This document shows, one piece after another, positions 34,758-44,914 of a stretch of 64,000 nucleotides of DNA (the stretch's first letter is position 1; each line of letters begins with the position of its first letter). The notes under the pieces are model-generated. The model did no database searches, was not told the DNA's origin, and saw only the letters and a list, made by a program, of their open reading frames with translations. This stretch comes from Lachnospiraceae bacterium (GTDB taxonomy: Bacteria; Bacillota; Clostridia; Lachnospirales; Lachnospiraceae), in NCBI GenBank assembly GCA_017446045.1, contig JAFSRP010000018.1:248001-312000 (forward strand), in the 5' to 3' direction. Position numbers and translations under genes: made by a program.

Positions 34758-34812
34758 ATCTTCTTCTCCTCCAGATAATTATACCATACGGGTCTGCAGA
34801 AGGCTAACCATT

Positions 34813-35304
34813 CTAGTTCAGCTTCTCCATAATGATACGGTCTTTTACGAGTACACCGGCCGCGTCGGAAGCGCGCTTTGCATCCAACCTGGCTGCCAGT
34901 TCCGCATCTTCCACAGCAAGGATCTGGGCTGCCAGCAGTGCCGCATTGGCGCCGCCATTCACCGCGACAGTCGCCACCGGGATCCCGCTCGGCATCTGCA
35001 CAGTGGAAAGCAGCGCATCAAGGCCATCCAGCACCGGACCCTTGCAGGGAATGCCGATCACAGGCAGCGTTGTATTCGCGGCTATGGCACCTGCGAGATG
35101 GGCAGCCATGCCGGCTGCGGCGATCAATACGCCGAAGCCTTCACTGCGGGCTGTTACAGCGAATTCTCTCGCCTGCTCGGGCGTGCGGTGCGCACTGTAT
35201 ACGTGGACTTCATAAGGGATCTTCAGTTCCTTCAGGATCGCCACCGTTTTTTCGATCACAGGCAGATCACTGTCGCTGCCCATAATGATTCCGACTTTTT
35301 TCAT
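34813..35304 (-). CDS. purE: N5-carboxyaminoimidazole ribonucleotide mutase
   Basis: A 163-residue PurE with MKKVGIIMGSDSDLPVIEKT, VYSAHRTPEQ and IAAAGMAAHLAGAIAANT followed by PVIGIPCKG. It converts N5-CAIR to CAIR, or AIR to CAIR if it is the class II type. There is no purK in the window, so either purK lies elsewhere or this works as a class II carboxylase. It starts the purine half of the operon, 58 bases after pyrI. Confidence 0.95.
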   Translation of the reverse strand: MKKVGIIMGSDSDLPVIEKTVAILKELKIPYEVHVYSAHRTPEQAREFAVTARSEGFGVLIAAAGMAAHLAGAIAANTTLPVIGIPCKGPVLDGLDALLSTVQMPSGIPVATVAVNGGANAALLAAQILAVEDAELAARLDAKRASDAAGVLVKDRIIMEKLN

Positions 35305-35335
35305 ATATTTCCTCCTGTGCGGATGTCAGGTCCTC

Positions 35336-35350
35336 CGGCGCCGGGCGCCG
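35336..35350 (-). other. GC-rich intercistronic hairpin between pyrI and purE
   Basis: CGGCGCC and GGCGCCG form a compact inverted repeat with almost no loop, in the 58 bases that separate the pyrimidine and purine genes. No T run follows, so it is not a classic intrinsic terminator. It may stabilise one half of the message or mark a processing point, by inference. Confidence 0.4.
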
Positions 35351-35362
35351 TGTCCTTCCGTT

Positions 35363-35782
35363 TTATACCTTTGCCTTTGTTTCACAGTAGATACAGCGAT
35401 ATACTTTGTTTTCTTCATCCGTCAGCCGGAATACATGGTCCAGTTCCTGCTCCACGGAAGTGATGCAGCGGGGATTGCGGCACCGGATAACATTCGTAAG
35501 CATTTTCGGCATCTCGATGCGCCGTTTTTCGATCAGCTTTCCGTCACGTATAAAGTTGACCGTAGCGCCCGGGTCCACATAGCCGATCACGTCAAGGTCC
35601 ACCGGTATGTCGGCGTCGATCTTAATGATATCCTTGCTGCCCATCTTGCCGCTGACCGCATGCATCATCAGAGCGACCGGACATTCAAGCTCACCCAGCC
35701 CCAGCAGTTCATACAGCTGCATGCCCCTGCCTGCGGTGATATGGTCTATAACGATGCCGTTCTGTATTGCGTCTACTCTCAT
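35363..35782 (-). CDS. pyrI: Aspartate carbamoyltransferase regulatory chain
   Basis: A 139-residue PyrI that binds CTP/ATP and makes the catalytic trimers allosteric. The N-terminal nucleotide domain (RVDAIQNGIVIDHI) is followed by the zinc domain with four cysteines: CRNPRCITS and, about 25 residues later, CIYC. The presence of pyrI means the ATCase is of the regulated B-type. It follows pyrB by 18 bases. Confidence 0.95.
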   Translation of the reverse strand: MRVDAIQNGIVIDHITAGRGMQLYELLGLGELECPVALMMHAVSGKMGSKDIIKIDADIPVDLDVIGYVDPGATVNFIRDGKLIEKRRIEMPKMLTNVIRCRNPRCITSVEQELDHVFRLTDEENKVYRCIYCETKAKV

Positions 35783-35800
35783 AGTATTCTCCCTACTTTC

Positions 35801-36715
35801 TTACAGGATCTCCAACAGCTTCAGCATCAGTGCCATACGCATGTATTTGCCGTTCAGGACCTGCTTGAAGTAACAGGCGCGCGGGTCTTCGTCGATGGCA
35901 ACACTGATCTCGTTGACACGCGGAAGCGGATGCATGATGCACAGATCTTCTTTAGCATTGACCAGCTTCTTGGGATCGAGGATATAGCTGTCCTTCAGGC
36001 GCAGGTAATCCTCTTCATTGAAGAAGCGTTCGCGCTGTACACGGGTCATATACAGGATATCGAGCTGCGGTATCGCGTCTTCCAGATCTGTCGTCTGTAC
36101 ATAAGGGATCTTGTTCTTCTTAAGGACATCCCTTTTCACGTAGCTCGGAAGCTTCAGCTCCTCCGGACTGATCAGTACGATCTTAATATCCTCGTAACGG
36201 GCTAGGGCGTTGATCAGTGAATGCACAGTGCGTCCAAACTTCAGGTCGCCGCAAAAGCCTACTGTCAGGCCGCTGAAACCTCCCTTTTCACGGTAGATCG
36301 TGAGCAGGTCGGCCAGCGTCTGGGTAGGATGGTTATGCCCTCCGTCACCGGCATTGATCACGGGAATACCGGCATGGAGAGACGCAACATAGGGTGCGCC
36401 CTCCTTTGGGTGCCGCATGGCAATGATATCAGCGTAGCAGCCAACGGTCCGCGCTGTGTCAGCTACACTCTCTCCCTTTGCCGCGGAAGAACTCTGCGCC
36501 TCCGAGAACCCGAGGACATTGCCCCCCAGCTCGTACATGGCCGCCTCGAAGCTGAGACGTGTCCTCGTCGAAGGCTCAAAGAACAGCGTCGCCAGTTTCT
36601 TTCCGTGGCACATTTCACTGTATTTTCCGGGGTTGTCAATTATATCGCAGGCAATGCGGATCAGTTCGTCGATCTCTTCGATGCTCAGATCCCTGACATC
36701 AATGATACTTCTCAT
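35801..36715 (-). CDS. pyrB: Aspartate carbamoyltransferase catalytic chain
   Basis: A 304-residue ATCase that condenses aspartate and carbamoyl phosphate. It has the carbamoyl-phosphate motif [13 protein letters not shown] near residue 50, the SSAAKGES loop, [16 protein letters not shown] and HPLPRVNEI. It pairs with pyrI immediately downstream. Confidence 0.97.
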   Translation of the reverse strand: MRSIIDVRDLSIEEIDELIRIACDIIDNPGKYSEMCHGKKLATLFFEPSTRTRLSFEAAMYELGGNVLGFSEAQSSSAAKGESVADTARTVGCYADIIAMRHPKEGAPYVASLHAGIPVINAGDGGHNHPTQTLADLLTIYREKGGFSGLTVGFCGDLKFGRTVHSLINALARYEDIKIVLISPEELKLPSYVKRDVLKKNKIPYVQTTDLEDAIPQLDILYMTRVQRERFFNEEDYLRLKDSYILDPKKLVNAKEDLCIMHPLPRVNEISVAIDEDPRACYFKQVLNGKYMRMALMLKLLEIL

Positions 36716-36753
36716 ATAACGTCCCTTTCGTATTCGATCACTCTTTCTTGCGC

Positions 36754-37392
36754 TCAGCCTCTGATCCAGCTCTCATCGGACGGATCATCGCGGAACTTCT
36801 TTAATCGCGCAACATCCTCCGGCTGGATATAGCCTTCCTCAGCAGCGACTTCCGCTACTGTGTCAAAATCCGTCAATGAGAAGTTTACGACACCGGCTTC
36901 CTTAAGACGGTCGATACTCTTCTGCATCCCATAGGTGAAAATACTTACGATCCCCAGTACATCAGCACCGGCGCTTCGCAGGACATTGACCACATCGATC
37001 ACACTTCCGCCGGTGGAGATCAGATCCTCGACCACCACGACCTTCTGACCCGGCTCCAGCTTTCCTTCGATCTGATTCTGGCGTCCATGGTCCTTGGCTC
37101 CGCCACGGACATAACCCATTGGGATGTCGAGAATGTAACCGGTAATGGCTGCATGCGCGATGCCCGCTGTGGAAGTGCCCATCAGTACCTGTGCCTCCGG
37201 AAATTCTTCCATGATCTTTTTCGCCAGTCCGCGCTCAATGTCTTCACGCACTATCGGGCTGCTTAAGGTAAGACGGTTATCGCAATACACAGGGCTCTTG
37301 ATACCGCTGGCCCAGGTGAATGGCTCGTCCGGACGGAAGAAAACAGCTCCGATGCTCAACAGGTCTTTTGCAATGGTTCTTTTGGTACTCAT
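36754..37392 (-). CDS. pyrE: Orotate phosphoribosyltransferase
   Basis: A 212-residue OPRTase that makes OMP from orotate and PRPP. The N-terminal [22 protein letters not shown] and the PRPP-binding [14 protein letters not shown] block near residue 120 are clear. It lies between pyrF and pyrB with short gaps (about 31 and 38 bases), in the same transcript. Confidence 0.96.
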   Translation of the reverse strand: MSTKRTIAKDLLSIGAVFFRPDEPFTWASGIKSPVYCDNRLTLSSPIVREDIERGLAKKIMEEFPEAQVLMGTSTAGIAHAAITGYILDIPMGYVRGGAKDHGRQNQIEGKLEPGQKVVVVEDLISTGGSVIDVVNVLRSAGADVLGIVSIFTYGMQKSIDRLKEAGVVNFSLTDFDTVAEVAAEEGYIQPEDVARLKKFRDDPSDESWIRG

Positions 37393-37423
37393 ATCGCTCT
37401 CCCTTTATATCTATGTGGATATT

Positions 37424-38203
37424 TTACCCTATAAAATCTTCACAGCAGCGACGGTAGGCCGCCACCGGATCCGACGCCGCCGTGATCGGCCGCCCGACCA
37501 CGATATAGTCGGAACCCGCTTCCTTCGCAGCCGCCGGGGTCATGACCCGTTTCTGATCTCCGACTTCCCCGTCCGCAAAACGGATCCCGGGCGTCACGGT
37601 CATAAATCCCGTTCCACAGGCTTCATGCACCGCAGCTGCTTCCAGGGGACTGCAGACAACGCCGTCAAGGCCAGCCGCCTTCGCATTGCGCGCATAATCC
37701 ATCACCACTTCCTGCATGGGGCGCTCGATCAGCAGCTCTTTTTCCAGACTTTCCTGGTCTGTGCTGGTCAGCTGCGTCACCGCAATGAGGAGCGGCCGGC
37801 GGATCTCAGCGCCTTCATGTGCAGGATCTGCATTTTCCGCTTTGGCCTGCTGTATTCTGTCCTTTTCGATCCGCTCTTTTGTTCCCTGCTCCAGACCTTC
37901 CAGTGCCGCGCGCATCATCGCTGCGGTTCCTGCCGCATGGACATTGACCACATCGGCGTCAAGGCGGGCTAGCACAGCCATAGCCTTTTTCACGGTATTC
38001 GGAATATCATGCAGCTTAAGGTCCAGAAAGATCCTATGTCCCCGCGCCTTGATACCGCGGACGATAGCGGGACCCTCCGCATAATACAGCTCCATACCGA
38101 TCTTGACGAATGGTTTGCGTTCCTCATCCCTGAATTTGTCCAGAAATGCATAGGTCGTCTCCGCACTTGAAAAATCACAGGCAACGATCACGTCTTTTCC
38201 CAT
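37424..38203 (-). CDS. pyrF: Orotidine 5'-phosphate decarboxylase
   Basis: A 259-residue OMP decarboxylase, the last step to UMP. The catalytic [13 protein letters not shown] motif near residue 60, VNVHAAG and the C-terminal VTPGIRF and IVVGRPIT motifs identify the short group I type. A charged Lys/Glu/Ala-rich insert of about 30 residues (near 115-140) is longer than in Bacillus PyrF. It lies between pyrD and pyrE. Confidence 0.95.
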   Translation of the reverse strand: MGKDVIVACDFSSAETTYAFLDKFRDEERKPFVKIGMELYYAEGPAIVRGIKARGHRIFLDLKLHDIPNTVKKAMAVLARLDADVVNVHAAGTAAMMRAALEGLEQGTKERIEKDRIQQAKAENADPAHEGAEIRRPLLIAVTQLTSTDQESLEKELLIERPMQEVVMDYARNAKAAGLDGVVCSPLEAAAVHEACGTGFMTVTPGIRFADGEVGDQKRVMTPAAAKEAGSDYIVVGRPITAASDPVAAYRRCCEDFIG

Positions 38204-38230
38204 ATGTTTCCCTCTTTCTTTTTTTGATTC

Positions 38231-39166
38231 TTACAGTGCTGCGCCGATGATATTTTCCAGTCTGTCGATACCGAGACGGTCCATCGTCTCCGGCAGTTCG
38301 TGAATGATGTCCCGGCAGATGAACGGTTCGGTCAGGTTCATTGCTCCTATCTCCACCGCTGTCGCGCCTGCCATTATCATCTCAATGACATCGTCGGCAG
38401 AAGCGACACCGCCGAGGCCCACCACCGGCACCTTGACAGCCTTTGCGACCTGGTACACGCAGCGCACCGCGACGGGAAATACCGCCGGTCCGGACATACC
38501 GCCCGTCGTGTTGGCAAGAAGCGGTCGTCTCGTCCGCAGATCGATCCGCATCGCAAGGAGTGTGTTGATCAGGCTGATACCATCCGCGCCTTCCGCTTCA
38601 CAGGCCTTTGCGATCTCTGCGATATCCGTAACATTTGGCGTAAGCTTCATGATCACGGGCTTTTTCGTAACTTTTTTTACTGCTCTGGTAACTTCCGCAG
38701 CTAACCGCGGATCGGTACCAAATCCCATGCCCCCTCCGTGAACGTTAGGGCAGCTGATATTGATCTCGAACCATCCGATTTGATCCTCTTTATCCAGTGA
38801 TTCGCAGACCTTTGCGTACTCTTCCGTCGAAAAGCCGCTGACGTTTGCCATGACCGGCTTATGAAAAATTGCCTTCAGGCGCGGCAGCTCTTCCGCGATC
38901 ACGCGATCCACGCCGGGGTTTTGCAGACCTACGGCATTCAGCATGCCGGAAGGTGTCTCCGCGATCCTGGGCGTCGGATTGCCGAACCGCGGCTTCGCGG
39001 TCGTTCCCTTAAAAGAAAAGGTACCAAGCTCATTGATATCATAGAGCTCTGCGAATTCATACCCATACCCGAAGGTGCCGCTGGCAGCGATCACGGGATT
39101 ATCCAGACGGATACCGCATAGCGTCACCGAGAGACGGTCGTTTTCATTTTCCAAATATCTTTCCAT
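38231..39166 (-). CDS. pyrD: Dihydroorotate dehydrogenase B, catalytic subunit
   Basis: A 311-residue FMN enzyme that oxidises dihydroorotate to orotate. Motifs include LDNPVIAASGTFGYG, the FMN/substrate stretch NAVGLQNPG, the class 1 active-site EINISCPNVHGGG with the base cysteine, and GLGGVASADDVIEMIMAGA. Class 1B is indicated by pyrK upstream, which supplies the NAD-linked electron path. Confidence 0.96.
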   Translation of the reverse strand: MERYLENENDRLSVTLCGIRLDNPVIAASGTFGYGYEFAELYDINELGTFSFKGTTAKPRFGNPTPRIAETPSGMLNAVGLQNPGVDRVIAEELPRLKAIFHKPVMANVSGFSTEEYAKVCESLDKEDQIGWFEINISCPNVHGGGMGFGTDPRLAAEVTRAVKKVTKKPVIMKLTPNVTDIAEIAKACEAEGADGISLINTLLAMRIDLRTRRPLLANTTGGMSGPAVFPVAVRCVYQVAKAVKVPVVGLGGVASADDVIEMIMAGATAVEIGAMNLTEPFICRDIIHELPETMDRLGIDRLENIIGAAL

Positions 39167-39236
39167 ATGATCTGTCTGATGCCCGATCCTGAGATCCGTT
39201 TCTCCATTAATCAGTATCTGTGATGCTTCAAAAGCC

Positions 39237-40121
39237 TCAGTCCCACAATAACTCGCTTTTCATAAACACGGGACCATCCTTGCAGACACGTTTAGGACCG
39301 TTCTTCGTCTCCATACTGCAGCCCATACAGGCGCCGAATCCGCATCCCATACGTTCTTCAAAGCTGAGCTGTCCTTCCAGTCCCTGGGTGTCGCGGTAAA
39401 CGGCTTTCAGCATCGGCGACGGTCCGCAGGCAAAGAACTGAGAGAACTCCATCCCCTGCTCGCGGAGTGCCCTGATCTGGTCAGTCACAAAGCCTTTCAT
39501 GCCCGAACTGCCGTCTTCAGTCGCAACATAGACGTCGCACCCGATCTCATAGAGGTCACCCTGCAGGATCATATCGGATACGCTGCGGAAACCAAGCACC
39601 ACCGTAGGCCGTACGCCATCGTTGATCAGCTGTTTCGCCAGCATCAGCATGGGAGCACTTCCGATCCCCCCGCCGACCAGCAGAGGCGCATCGCCTGCTT
39701 TTCGGATATCAAAGCCGTTGCCAAGGCCGGTAAGTACATCCAATACCTCGCCTTGCCCTCGCCCTGCCAGCGCCTTCGTACCGGCACCGACCGTTTTATA
39801 CAGGATCGTCACTGTGCCTTCTACCACATTTTCCTGACATGTACCGGCTTTTTCCTTAACAACGCTATCCCACATCTGCGGCGTATTATACAGCGAAGTC
39901 CCGAATGCTTCTGCCGCTTCCTTTTCGATCCGCTTCGTGCCGGTCACGACCGTATCCACATCACATACTGAGATCGGGCGTCTGAGAAACCCGCCTTCAA
40001 CGCGGATATTTATAAACTGGCCGGGCGTCGTGATCGCGCTGACATCGCCTTCCATTTCCATGCGAAAGACATTGTCCGCGATCTCCGCATTCGATCTGAT
40101 TCTAAGCTGTACCTGTTTCAT
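39237..40121 (-). CDS. pyrK: Dihydroorotate dehydrogenase B, electron transfer subunit
   Basis: A 294-residue FAD and [2Fe-2S] protein that passes electrons from PyrD to NAD. It has a ferredoxin-reductase FAD motif (GGFLRRPISVCD), the NAD-binding GGGIGSAPMLMLAKQL, and the C-terminal cluster ligands in ERMGCGFGACMGCSME plus a later Cys. It is about 40 residues longer than usual because of an insert (about residues 60-105) between the FAD motif and the next strand. The start at 40121 matches homologs; a 28-codon upstream extension is rejected. It lies 37 bases past carB. Confidence 0.93.
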   Translation of the reverse strand: MKQVQLRIRSNAEIADNVFRMEMEGDVSAITTPGQFINIRVEGGFLRRPISVCDVDTVVTGTKRIEKEAAEAFGTSLYNTPQMWDSVVKEKAGTCQENVVEGTVTILYKTVGAGTKALAGRGQGEVLDVLTGLGNGFDIRKAGDAPLLVGGGIGSAPMLMLAKQLINDGVRPTVVLGFRSVSDMILQGDLYEIGCDVYVATEDGSSGMKGFVTDQIRALREQGMEFSQFFACGPSPMLKAVYRDTQGLEGQLSFEERMGCGFGACMGCSMETKNGPKRVCKDGPVFMKSELLWD

Positions 40122-40158
40122 ATTCTGTCTTTTTCTTCCATCTGTGCCTTCTGCCGCC

Positions 40159-43100
40159 TCACGAATCGATCGTCGACACCGTGATCGTCGTCTCCTCCAG
40201 TACATCCAGCAGCACGCGTACTGTGTCGAGAGAGGTAAAGATGGTTACATTATTCTCTGTCGCGCAGCGGCGGATCTCCACGCCGTCACGGGAATGAACA
40301 CCGCTGTGCAATGCCCGTGTGTTGATCACGTAGGTCACATAGCCGGCACGGATTGATTCCAGGATCTCTTCGCTGCCTTCGCTGATCTTGCCGAGGGCAC
40401 GGGTACGAATGCCGTGTTCCTTCAGGAACTTCGCCGTACCGTGGGTTGCTTCAATATTGAAGCCCATATCGTAGAAGCGCCGGACCAGAGGAAGGGCTTC
40501 TTCCTTATCTTCATCATTGATCGTACAGAAAACAGTACCATAGTTCAGGAGCTTCATGCCGGAAGCCTGCAGCGCCTTATACATGGCACGGTGGAGCTTA
40601 TCATCATAACCTATCGCTTCACCCGTGGACTTCATCTCCGGTGACAGGTACGCATCGAGACCTTTGATCTTGGACCATGAGAACACCGGCACCTTGACGT
40701 AACAGCGCTTCTTCTCATCGGGATAAAGTTCAAACAGTCCCTGCTCCTTCAGGCTCTTGCCGAGTATGACCTCGGTAGCAATATCAGCCAGGGAGTAGCC
40801 CGTCGATTTGCTGAGGAAAGGTACTGTACGGGAAGATCTTGGGTTGACTTCGATCACATAAACGTTTTCATCCCGGTCTACGATAAACTGAATGTTGTAA
40901 AGGCCACGGATGCCGATCCCCAGACCCAGCTTTTTCGCGTACTGCAGGATGATCCCTTTCACACGGTCGGAAACGCTGAACATCGGATAAACGCTGATAG
41001 AGTCACCGCTGTGAACACCGGTACGCTCGACGAGTTCCATGATGCCGGGAACGAAGACATTGACACCGTCGCAGATCGCGTCGACTTCCAGCTCTTTGCC
41101 GCGGATGTATTTGTCAACAAGAACCGGTTTATCTGCATCGATCTCGACAGCAGTCTTGAGATAATGCCGAAGCATATTCTCATCCGCGACGATCTCCATT
41201 GCGCGGCCGCCAAGTACGAAACTCGGACGCACCAGCACCGGGTATCCGATCTCGGCGGCAGCACGGACGCCTTCTTCAATACTCGTGACCGCCTGGCCTT
41301 TGGGCTGCGGAATATCAAGTTCCTGCATCACCCGCTCAAACGCGTCACGGTTCTCAGCGCGCTCGATCGCCTCGCAGTCGGTACCTATGATCCTGACACC
41401 GCGTTCCATCAGCGGCTGTGCCAAATTGATGGCAGTCTGTCCTCCCAGAGAGGCGATCACACCCTCCGGCTGTTCAAAATCTACGATCGCCATGACATCC
41501 TCGGGCGTCAGCGGATCGAAGTACAGTTTGTCTGCAGTGGTATAATCGGTCGATACCGTCTCCGGGTTATTGTTGATGATGATAGCTTCGCAGCCGGCGC
41601 GCCTGATGGTTTGTACAGCGTGCACAGTAGAATAATCGAATTCCACGCCCTGACCGATACGGATCGGGCCTGCGCCAAGCGTAAGGATCTTGCGTTTATC
41701 CGTGAGGATGGAGGCATTTTCTCCGCTGTAGGAGCTGTAAAGGTAGGCAATGTATTTACCTGTATGGAGCGTGTCCACCATACGGAACACCGGGGTGATG
41801 CCTGCGGCCTTGCGAAGCATCCATACCTCTGTCTCCTTCTGTTTCCAGAGCTTCGCAATATACTTGTCGGCAAAGCCCATGACCTTGGCTGTCCGGAGGA
41901 CCTCAAGATCACCGGGATGTTCCGCAAGCACAGATTCCATATCCACGATCTTTTTTATGGATTCTAGGAAAAGCTCCGTGATCATGGTCACCTGATGCAG
42001 TTCCTGAATGCTGACACCAAGACGCAGCAGGCGCGCGATCGCGTAAATGTTGTCGTCGCGGAACTCGCTGATATAATCCATCAGCTCTTCCTTGGTATAA
42101 CTTTCGAACTTCTCAAGGAAGAAATGACAGACACCGGTCTCGAGGGAACGCACGGACTTCAGGAAGCACTCTTCCAGATTGGAACCGATACCCATGACCT
42201 CTCCGGTCGCCTTCATCTGGGTTCCCAGCTTATTGGGGGCGGTCGGGAACTTATCAAAGGGGAATCGCGGGAACTTAGCCACGATGTAATCAAGGCTGGG
42301 CTCGATCGCGGCGGTGCCGCCGGCAACCGGGATCTCCTCAAGCAGCATGCCCATAGCGATCTTCGCAGTCACACGCGCGATCGGATAGCCGCTCGCCTTG
42401 GAGGCCAGAGCAGAAGAACGGGATACACGTGGATTCACTTCGATAAGGTAATATTTACTGGAATCGGGATCCAGCGCGAACTGTACATTACAGCCGCCCT
42501 CGATCCTGAGCTCCCGGATGATCTTGATCGCCGAGTCATTCAGCATCTTGAGATCATGGCTGTTTAAGGAAAGGATCGGGGCAACGACGATGGAATCACC
42601 GGTATGCACGCCCACCGGGTCCACATTTTCCATGCCACAGATGGTAATGGCGTGGTCGGCTGAGTCGCGCATGACCTCGAACTCGATCTCCTTATATCCT
42701 TTTACGCTTTTTTCGATCAATACCTGATGGACCGGGCTTAAGCGGAAAGCATTGGTCCCGATCTCGACCAGCTCTTCCTCATTGTTCGCAAAACCGCCGC
42801 CGGTCCCTCCAAGAGTAAAGGCAGGGCGCAACACCACCGGATATCCGATCTCAATGGCTGCCTTCTTTGCCTCATCCAGGTTATAGGTGATCTCCGATGG
42901 AATGACCGGCTCTCCGATCGACTCACACATTTCCTTGAACAGTTCACGGTCTTCCGCGCGCTCTATGCTCGAAGAGCTCGTACCGAGAAGCTTCGTACGG
43001 CATTCCCTCAGGATGCCTTTCTTTTCAAGCTGCATGGCCATGTTGAGACCTGTCTGGCCGCCGATACCCGGGACGATGGCATCCGGGCGCTCCTTACGGA

Positions 43101-43332
43101 GGATCTTCGCGACATATTCCAGAGTCAGCGGCTCCATATATACCTTATCCGCGATAGAGGTATCCGTCATGATGGTGGCCGGGTTTGAGTTGACCAGAAC
43201 GACCTCGTAACCTTCTTCTTTAAGTGCCAGACATGCCTGGGTGCCTGCATAATCGAACTCGGCGGCCTGTCCGATGACGATCGGCCCGGAGCCTATGATG
43301 AGCACCTTTTTGATATCTGTTCTCTTTGGCAT
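40159..43332 (-). CDS. carB: Carbamoyl-phosphate synthase large chain
   Basis: A 1057-residue CarB with two ATP-grasp halves, which makes carbamoyl phosphate for pyrimidines and arginine. The N-terminal RTDIKKVLIIGSGPIVIGQAAEFDY, the mid-protein repeat LTLGAGPIRIGQGVEFDYS and two ATP-grasp RPAFTLGGTGGG / RPSFVLGGRAME blocks show the duplicated architecture. A C-terminal allosteric MGS-like domain follows. The glutaminase partner CarA is not encoded in this window, although it normally precedes carB; here pyrC does. Confidence 0.97.
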   Translation of the reverse strand: MPKRTDIKKVLIIGSGPIVIGQAAEFDYAGTQACLALKEEGYEVVLVNSNPATIMTDTSIADKVYMEPLTLEYVAKILRKERPDAIVPGIGGQTGLNMAMQLEKKGILRECRTKLLGTSSSSIERAEDRELFKEMCESIGEPVIPSEITYNLDEAKKAAIEIGYPVVLRPAFTLGGTGGGFANNEEELVEIGTNAFRLSPVHQVLIEKSVKGYKEIEFEVMRDSADHAITICGMENVDPVGVHTGDSIVVAPILSLNSHDLKMLNDSAIKIIRELRIEGGCNVQFALDPDSSKYYLIEVNPRVSRSSALASKASGYPIARVTAKIAMGMLLEEIPVAGGTAAIEPSLDYIVAKFPRFPFDKFPTAPNKLGTQMKATGEVMGIGSNLEECFLKSVRSLETGVCHFFLEKFESYTKEELMDYISEFRDDNIYAIARLLRLGVSIQELHQVTMITELFLESIKKIVDMESVLAEHPGDLEVLRTAKVMGFADKYIAKLWKQKETEVWMLRKAAGITPVFRMVDTLHTGKYIAYLYSSYSGENASILTDKRKILTLGAGPIRIGQGVEFDYSTVHAVQTIRRAGCEAIIINNNPETVSTDYTTADKLYFDPLTPEDVMAIVDFEQPEGVIASLGGQTAINLAQPLMERGVRIIGTDCEAIERAENRDAFERVMQELDIPQPKGQAVTSIEEGVRAAAEIGYPVLVRPSFVLGGRAMEIVADENMLRHYLKTAVEIDADKPVLVDKYIRGKELEVDAICDGVNVFVPGIMELVERTGVHSGDSISVYPMFSVSDRVKGIILQYAKKLGLGIGIRGLYNIQFIVDRDENVYVIEVNPRSSRTVPFLSKSTGYSLADIATEVILGKSLKEQGLFELYPDEKKRCYVKVPVFSWSKIKGLDAYLSPEMKSTGEAIGYDDKLHRAMYKALQASGMKLLNYGTVFCTINDEDKEEALPLVRRFYDMGFNIEATHGTAKFLKEHGIRTRALGKISEGSEEILESIRAGYVTYVINTRALHSGVHSRDGVEIRRCATENNVTIFTSLDTVRVLLDVLEETTITVSTIDS

Positions 43333-43362
43333 ATTTTCTCCTATATGAAATAATATTGTGTG

Positions 43363-44709
43363 TTATGCAAACTGTCTGGGGTCCAGGTATACGACCTTCC
43401 CGTTGTGCACTGTCAGCAGACAGCGTCCGAAGACCTCGCGGCCTTCAAACGGTGTAGCATGGCCTTTGGAAAGAAATTCTGCCGGGTCGATCGTATAGGA
43501 CCGTTCCAGGTCCCAGATCGAAAAATCACAACTTCCGGCAGGGATCCCAAACCGCTTTCGCGGAGTAGTATAAAGCGCTTCCAGAAGCCTTTCCATTGTC
43601 AGGATCCCGGTCCGTACAAGCCCGGTATACAAGATGGGAAATGCCGTCTCCAGGCCGACGATACCCATTGCGCTCCCCTTTAATCCGCGGGACTTTTCCT
43701 CGGCGCTGTGAGGTGCATGGTCGGTAGCGATACAGTCTATGGTCCCGTCGATCAGGCCCAGGAGCAATGCTTCTCTGTCTTCGGAACTGCGGAGCGGAGG
43801 ATTCATCTTAAAGCGTCCGTCTTCCTGCAGGTCACGTTCATCAAGTACGAGATAATGCGGGCCGGTCTCACAGGTGACATTTACGCCGTTGGCCTTGGCT
43901 TCACGGATGATCTGCACGCTTTCCTTTGTGGAGATATGGCAGACATGATACGCGCAGCCGGTCTCTTCGGAAAGCCTTACATCACGCTCGATCGGCCTCC
44001 ATTCACTCTCGGAACAGATACCTGCATGGCCGTGCGAAGCAGCATAGCTGCCGTCATGGATATAACCGCCTTTCAGCAATTCATTGACCTCGCAGTGCGC
44101 TACGATCATTTTGCCGAGAGACTTTGCTTTGTACATTGCCGCACGCATCATTCCCTCATCCTGGACTCCTTTCCCGTCATCGGAAAAGGCCACTGCAACT
44201 GCGGCGAGGTCTTCCATATCACTCAGTTTGCGTCCCTCTTCATTGACTGTGATCGAAGCATAAGGCCGTATGTCAATGACTGCTCCATCGCGGATCAGGT
44301 CCAGCTCTTCCTGCATATGGGCCAGGCTGTCGGGCACCGGCTTCAGATTCGGCATCGGACACACTGCCGTATAACCGCCGCGTGCCGCCGCCAGTGATCC
44401 GGAGCGGATAGTTTCTTTATAAGAAAATCCCGGCTCCCTGAAATGCACATGCACATCACAGAAACCGGGCAGGATCGTAAACTTATTAGAATCCAGCGCC
44501 TTCAGCGCAGTATCAAGGTCAGACTGCGACCCGAGATCATCGGGAGTCATCTGGCCGATCAGACTGCCTTCCTGCTCAGAAAGATCCGCCATAGACGCAG
44601 CGGTGAAATCACTCATATGGATACCCGCAGCAAGACCGTCAGCGATGCAGCCTCCCATCGGGAGGCCGGTGCCGCCGCAAATCAATTGCGTGTTTACAAA
44701 TCTGGTCAT
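43363..44709 (-). CDS. pyrC: Dihydroorotase
   Basis: A 448-residue class I dihydroorotase that cyclises carbamoyl-aspartate. The zinc motif is FCDVHVHFREPG near residue 90, with further His ligands (VAHCEV, CHIST) and the catalytic ATDHAPHSAEEK. The N-terminal domain (residues 10-75) is longer than usual. It is the first gene of the pyrimidine-purine run and is preceded by a promoter and a leader with hairpins. Confidence 0.95.
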   Translation of the reverse strand: MTRFVNTQLICGGTGLPMGGCIADGLAAGIHMSDFTAASMADLSEQEGSLIGQMTPDDLGSQSDLDTALKALDSNKFTILPGFCDVHVHFREPGFSYKETIRSGSLAAARGGYTAVCPMPNLKPVPDSLAHMQEELDLIRDGAVIDIRPYASITVNEEGRKLSDMEDLAAVAVAFSDDGKGVQDEGMMRAAMYKAKSLGKMIVAHCEVNELLKGGYIHDGSYAASHGHAGICSESEWRPIERDVRLSEETGCAYHVCHISTKESVQIIREAKANGVNVTCETGPHYLVLDERDLQEDGRFKMNPPLRSSEDREALLLGLIDGTIDCIATDHAPHSAEEKSRGLKGSAMGIVGLETAFPILYTGLVRTGILTMERLLEALYTTPRKRFGIPAGSCDFSIWDLERSYTIDPAEFLSKGHATPFEGREVFGRCLLTVHNGKVVYLDPRQFA

Positions 44710-44805
44710 ATATACTCCCCTGAAGGTAATCAGACAATACGATAATCAGGCTGTCTCCGTTTCTCTCCGGCAGGCCTCCTGTAAATCAGCATCTTTTTAA
44801 TAAAG

Positions 44806-44871
44806 AGCCCTGCCAACCATGGTAAGGCTCCTGACATATTCTGATTCGTGCCGGAACATCCTTGTCCCGGT
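44806..44871 (-). promoter_or_regulatory. pyr leader hairpins, possible attenuator
   Basis: Between promoter and pyrC there is a roughly 200-base leader. Hairpin 1 pairs CCGGGAC (44871-44865) with GTTCCGG (44858-44852). Hairpin 2 pairs GAGCC (44831-44827) with GGCTC (44810-44806), with inner CCA/TGG pairing, and is followed by a T-rich stretch on the minus strand. Hairpin 2 has a terminator-like form. I do not find the PyrR binding-loop consensus, so the control mechanism is open. Confidence 0.4.
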
Positions 44872-44914
44872 TCATTCCATTTGCAGACGTCTTTCACCTG
44901 CATCTGTACTCTTA

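Noticed and set aside
44730..44800. A 20-codon ORF just before pyrC as a leader peptide
   Set aside because: It lacks a ribosome-binding site and biased codon content.
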